Shown piece by piece: positions 6,012 to 6,553 of a DNA stretch of 6,553 nt. Every line of letters starts with the position of its first letter. Within the stretch, counting starts at the first letter, position 1. A program made the translations under genes and the position numbers. Source of the stretch: Bacteroidota bacterium (GTDB lineage: Bacteria > Bacteroidota > Bacteroidia > Bacteroidales > FEN-979); the NCBI GenBank assembly GCA_026391755.1, contig JAPLDN010000174.1, positions 1 to 6,553 of the forward strand. Direction: 5' to 3'. The notes below the pieces were generated by a model. The model had not been told where the DNA came from, did no database searches, and saw nothing but the letters and a program-made list of their open reading frames with translations.

Positions 6012-6553
6012 GGATGGTTTTGCCTGATCCTGTTTATTCCAGCCTTGGCCTTCTGGCTAAGGCTGTTTTTGTATTCGGCCGGCTTACATTCAAGGCATAC
6101 ATGATAAGCGCTGTCAGCCTTCGCCGGTTCTCCGTTATTCTCATATATGAAGCCCATCTGCAAAGCAGAGGCTGCTGCGAAGTACCAGGGTTCATTCTTC
6201 CCCCTCTGTATGGTAATTCTGTAATAACCCAGGGCTTTGACAGGATTCCCCGATTCGTGATAAATTCTGCCTAAACGATAAGAATACTCTACAAGGTCTT
6301 TTTTTGAAAATAAAAATGTCTTTGTAGACCGGTTAAGTAATTCAGCTGCTGCTTTATCATAATATCCCCCGTCGAAAAGCAGGCGGGCCCTGAGCATGAT
6401 AAGATTCGGAAGCTGCTTTGACTGTGCTTCATGGAGTGCCTGCTTGTCTTCCTCCCCACTGGCACTGCCAGCGCTTATCACTTTTGTCATTGCCTGGCGA
6501 TACCCGCTGGTATCACCTTTTATAAACTGCAGCCAGCCAACTTTCTGCCAGGC
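6008..6553 (-). CDS. TPR-like repeat protein, 5'-partial
   Basis: The frame ends at TAA (6010-6008) and is open to the window edge, giving 181 visible residues. The Met at 6490 is probably internal, because sequence of the same character (VGWLQFIKGDTSGYRQ) continues upstream to base 6553. The visible part is alpha-helical. LPNLIMLRARLLFDGGYYDK at about 48-67 looks like a helix pair. Two clear tetratricopeptide-like units follow: one around YRLGRIYHESGNPVKALGYY (about 92-111) and one around LQMGFIYENNGEPAKADSAY (about 131-150). TPR arrays mediate protein-protein contacts; the partner and cellular location are unknown because the N-terminus is missing. It is convergent with the FadL-like gene, sharing a four-base overlap of stop codons, and its last codons contain that gene's terminator hairpin. 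Confidence 0.8.
   Translation of the reverse strand, partial: AWQKVGWLQFIKGDTSGYRQAMTKVISAGSASGEEDKQALHEAQSKQLPNLIMLRARLLFDGGYYDKAAAELLNRSTKTFLFSKKDLVEYSYRLGRIYHESGNPVKALGYYRITIQRGKNEPWYFAAASALQMGFIYENNGEPAKADSAYHVCLECKPAEYKNSLSQKAKAGINRIRQNHP
6041..6070 (+). terminator. Intrinsic terminator of the FadL-like gene
   Basis: AGCCTTGGCC (6041-6050) pairs with GGCTAAGGCT (6055-6064) across a TTCT loop: ten base pairs with a single G-T wobble. It is followed by GTTTTT (6065-6070). The hairpin begins 30 bases after the stop codon of the + strand gene. The structure lies inside the 3' coding part of the opposite-strand TPR-like gene. On the - strand there is no T-run after the stem, so it should act in the + direction only. 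Confidence 0.8.

Noticed and set aside
1..6553. Search for CRISPR arrays, tRNAs, insertion sequences or a defence or biosynthetic cluster
   Set aside because: No regularly spaced repeats, tRNA-like folds, transposase motifs, terminal inverted repeats or defence-type domains were seen on either strand.

Overview
The window looks like chromosomal DNA from a member of the Bacteroidota. Three things point there: a short archaeal/eukaryotic-style prolyl-tRNA synthetase ending in tyrosine, a DUF2807 'head GIN domain' lipoprotein, and a FadL-like outer-membrane protein of the type common in that phylum. A good match to the Bacteroidota -7 promoter element (TAnnTTTG) lies upstream of proS. No phylogeny could be run, so this rests on recognised family features. 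The region is densely coding, and no gene-free stretch exceeds about 90 bases.

Layout, left to right. (1) Positions 1-867, + strand: the C-terminal part of a PagL-like acyloxyacyl hydrolase (lipid A 3-O-deacylase family), with its start outside the window. (2) About 845-1615, + strand: a DUF2807 lipoprotein whose start overlaps the end of gene 1. (3) 1612-3087, - strand: proS, convergent with gene 2; the two stop codons overlap. (4) 3088-3177: a short divergent promoter region with a candidate proS promoter and three copies of TTTGCTG, two direct and one inverted. (5) 3178-4557, + strand: a low-complexity lipoprotein with a Tyr/Trp/Gly block, a Ser/Pro/Arg/Gln-rich middle and a poly-glycine tail. 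(6) 4590-6011, + strand: a FadL/OmpP1-type outer-membrane beta-barrel. It is followed by an intrinsic terminator at 6041-6070, which lies inside the end of the next gene. (7) 6008-6553, - strand: a TPR-like protein that runs off the right edge. Its stop codon also overlaps that of gene 6.

Working together: apart from proS, which is cytoplasmic translation machinery, and the TPR protein, whose location is unknown, the products are cell-envelope proteins (lipid A modification, two lipoproteins, one outer-membrane channel). Genes 1 and 2 are probably co-transcribed, as are genes 5 and 6. I see no mobile element, CRISPR array, tRNA or rRNA, and no recognisable defence or biosynthetic system. Most of the window is an ordinary core or envelope region. 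The main unknowns are the low-complexity lipoprotein and the symmetric repeats in its promoter region.
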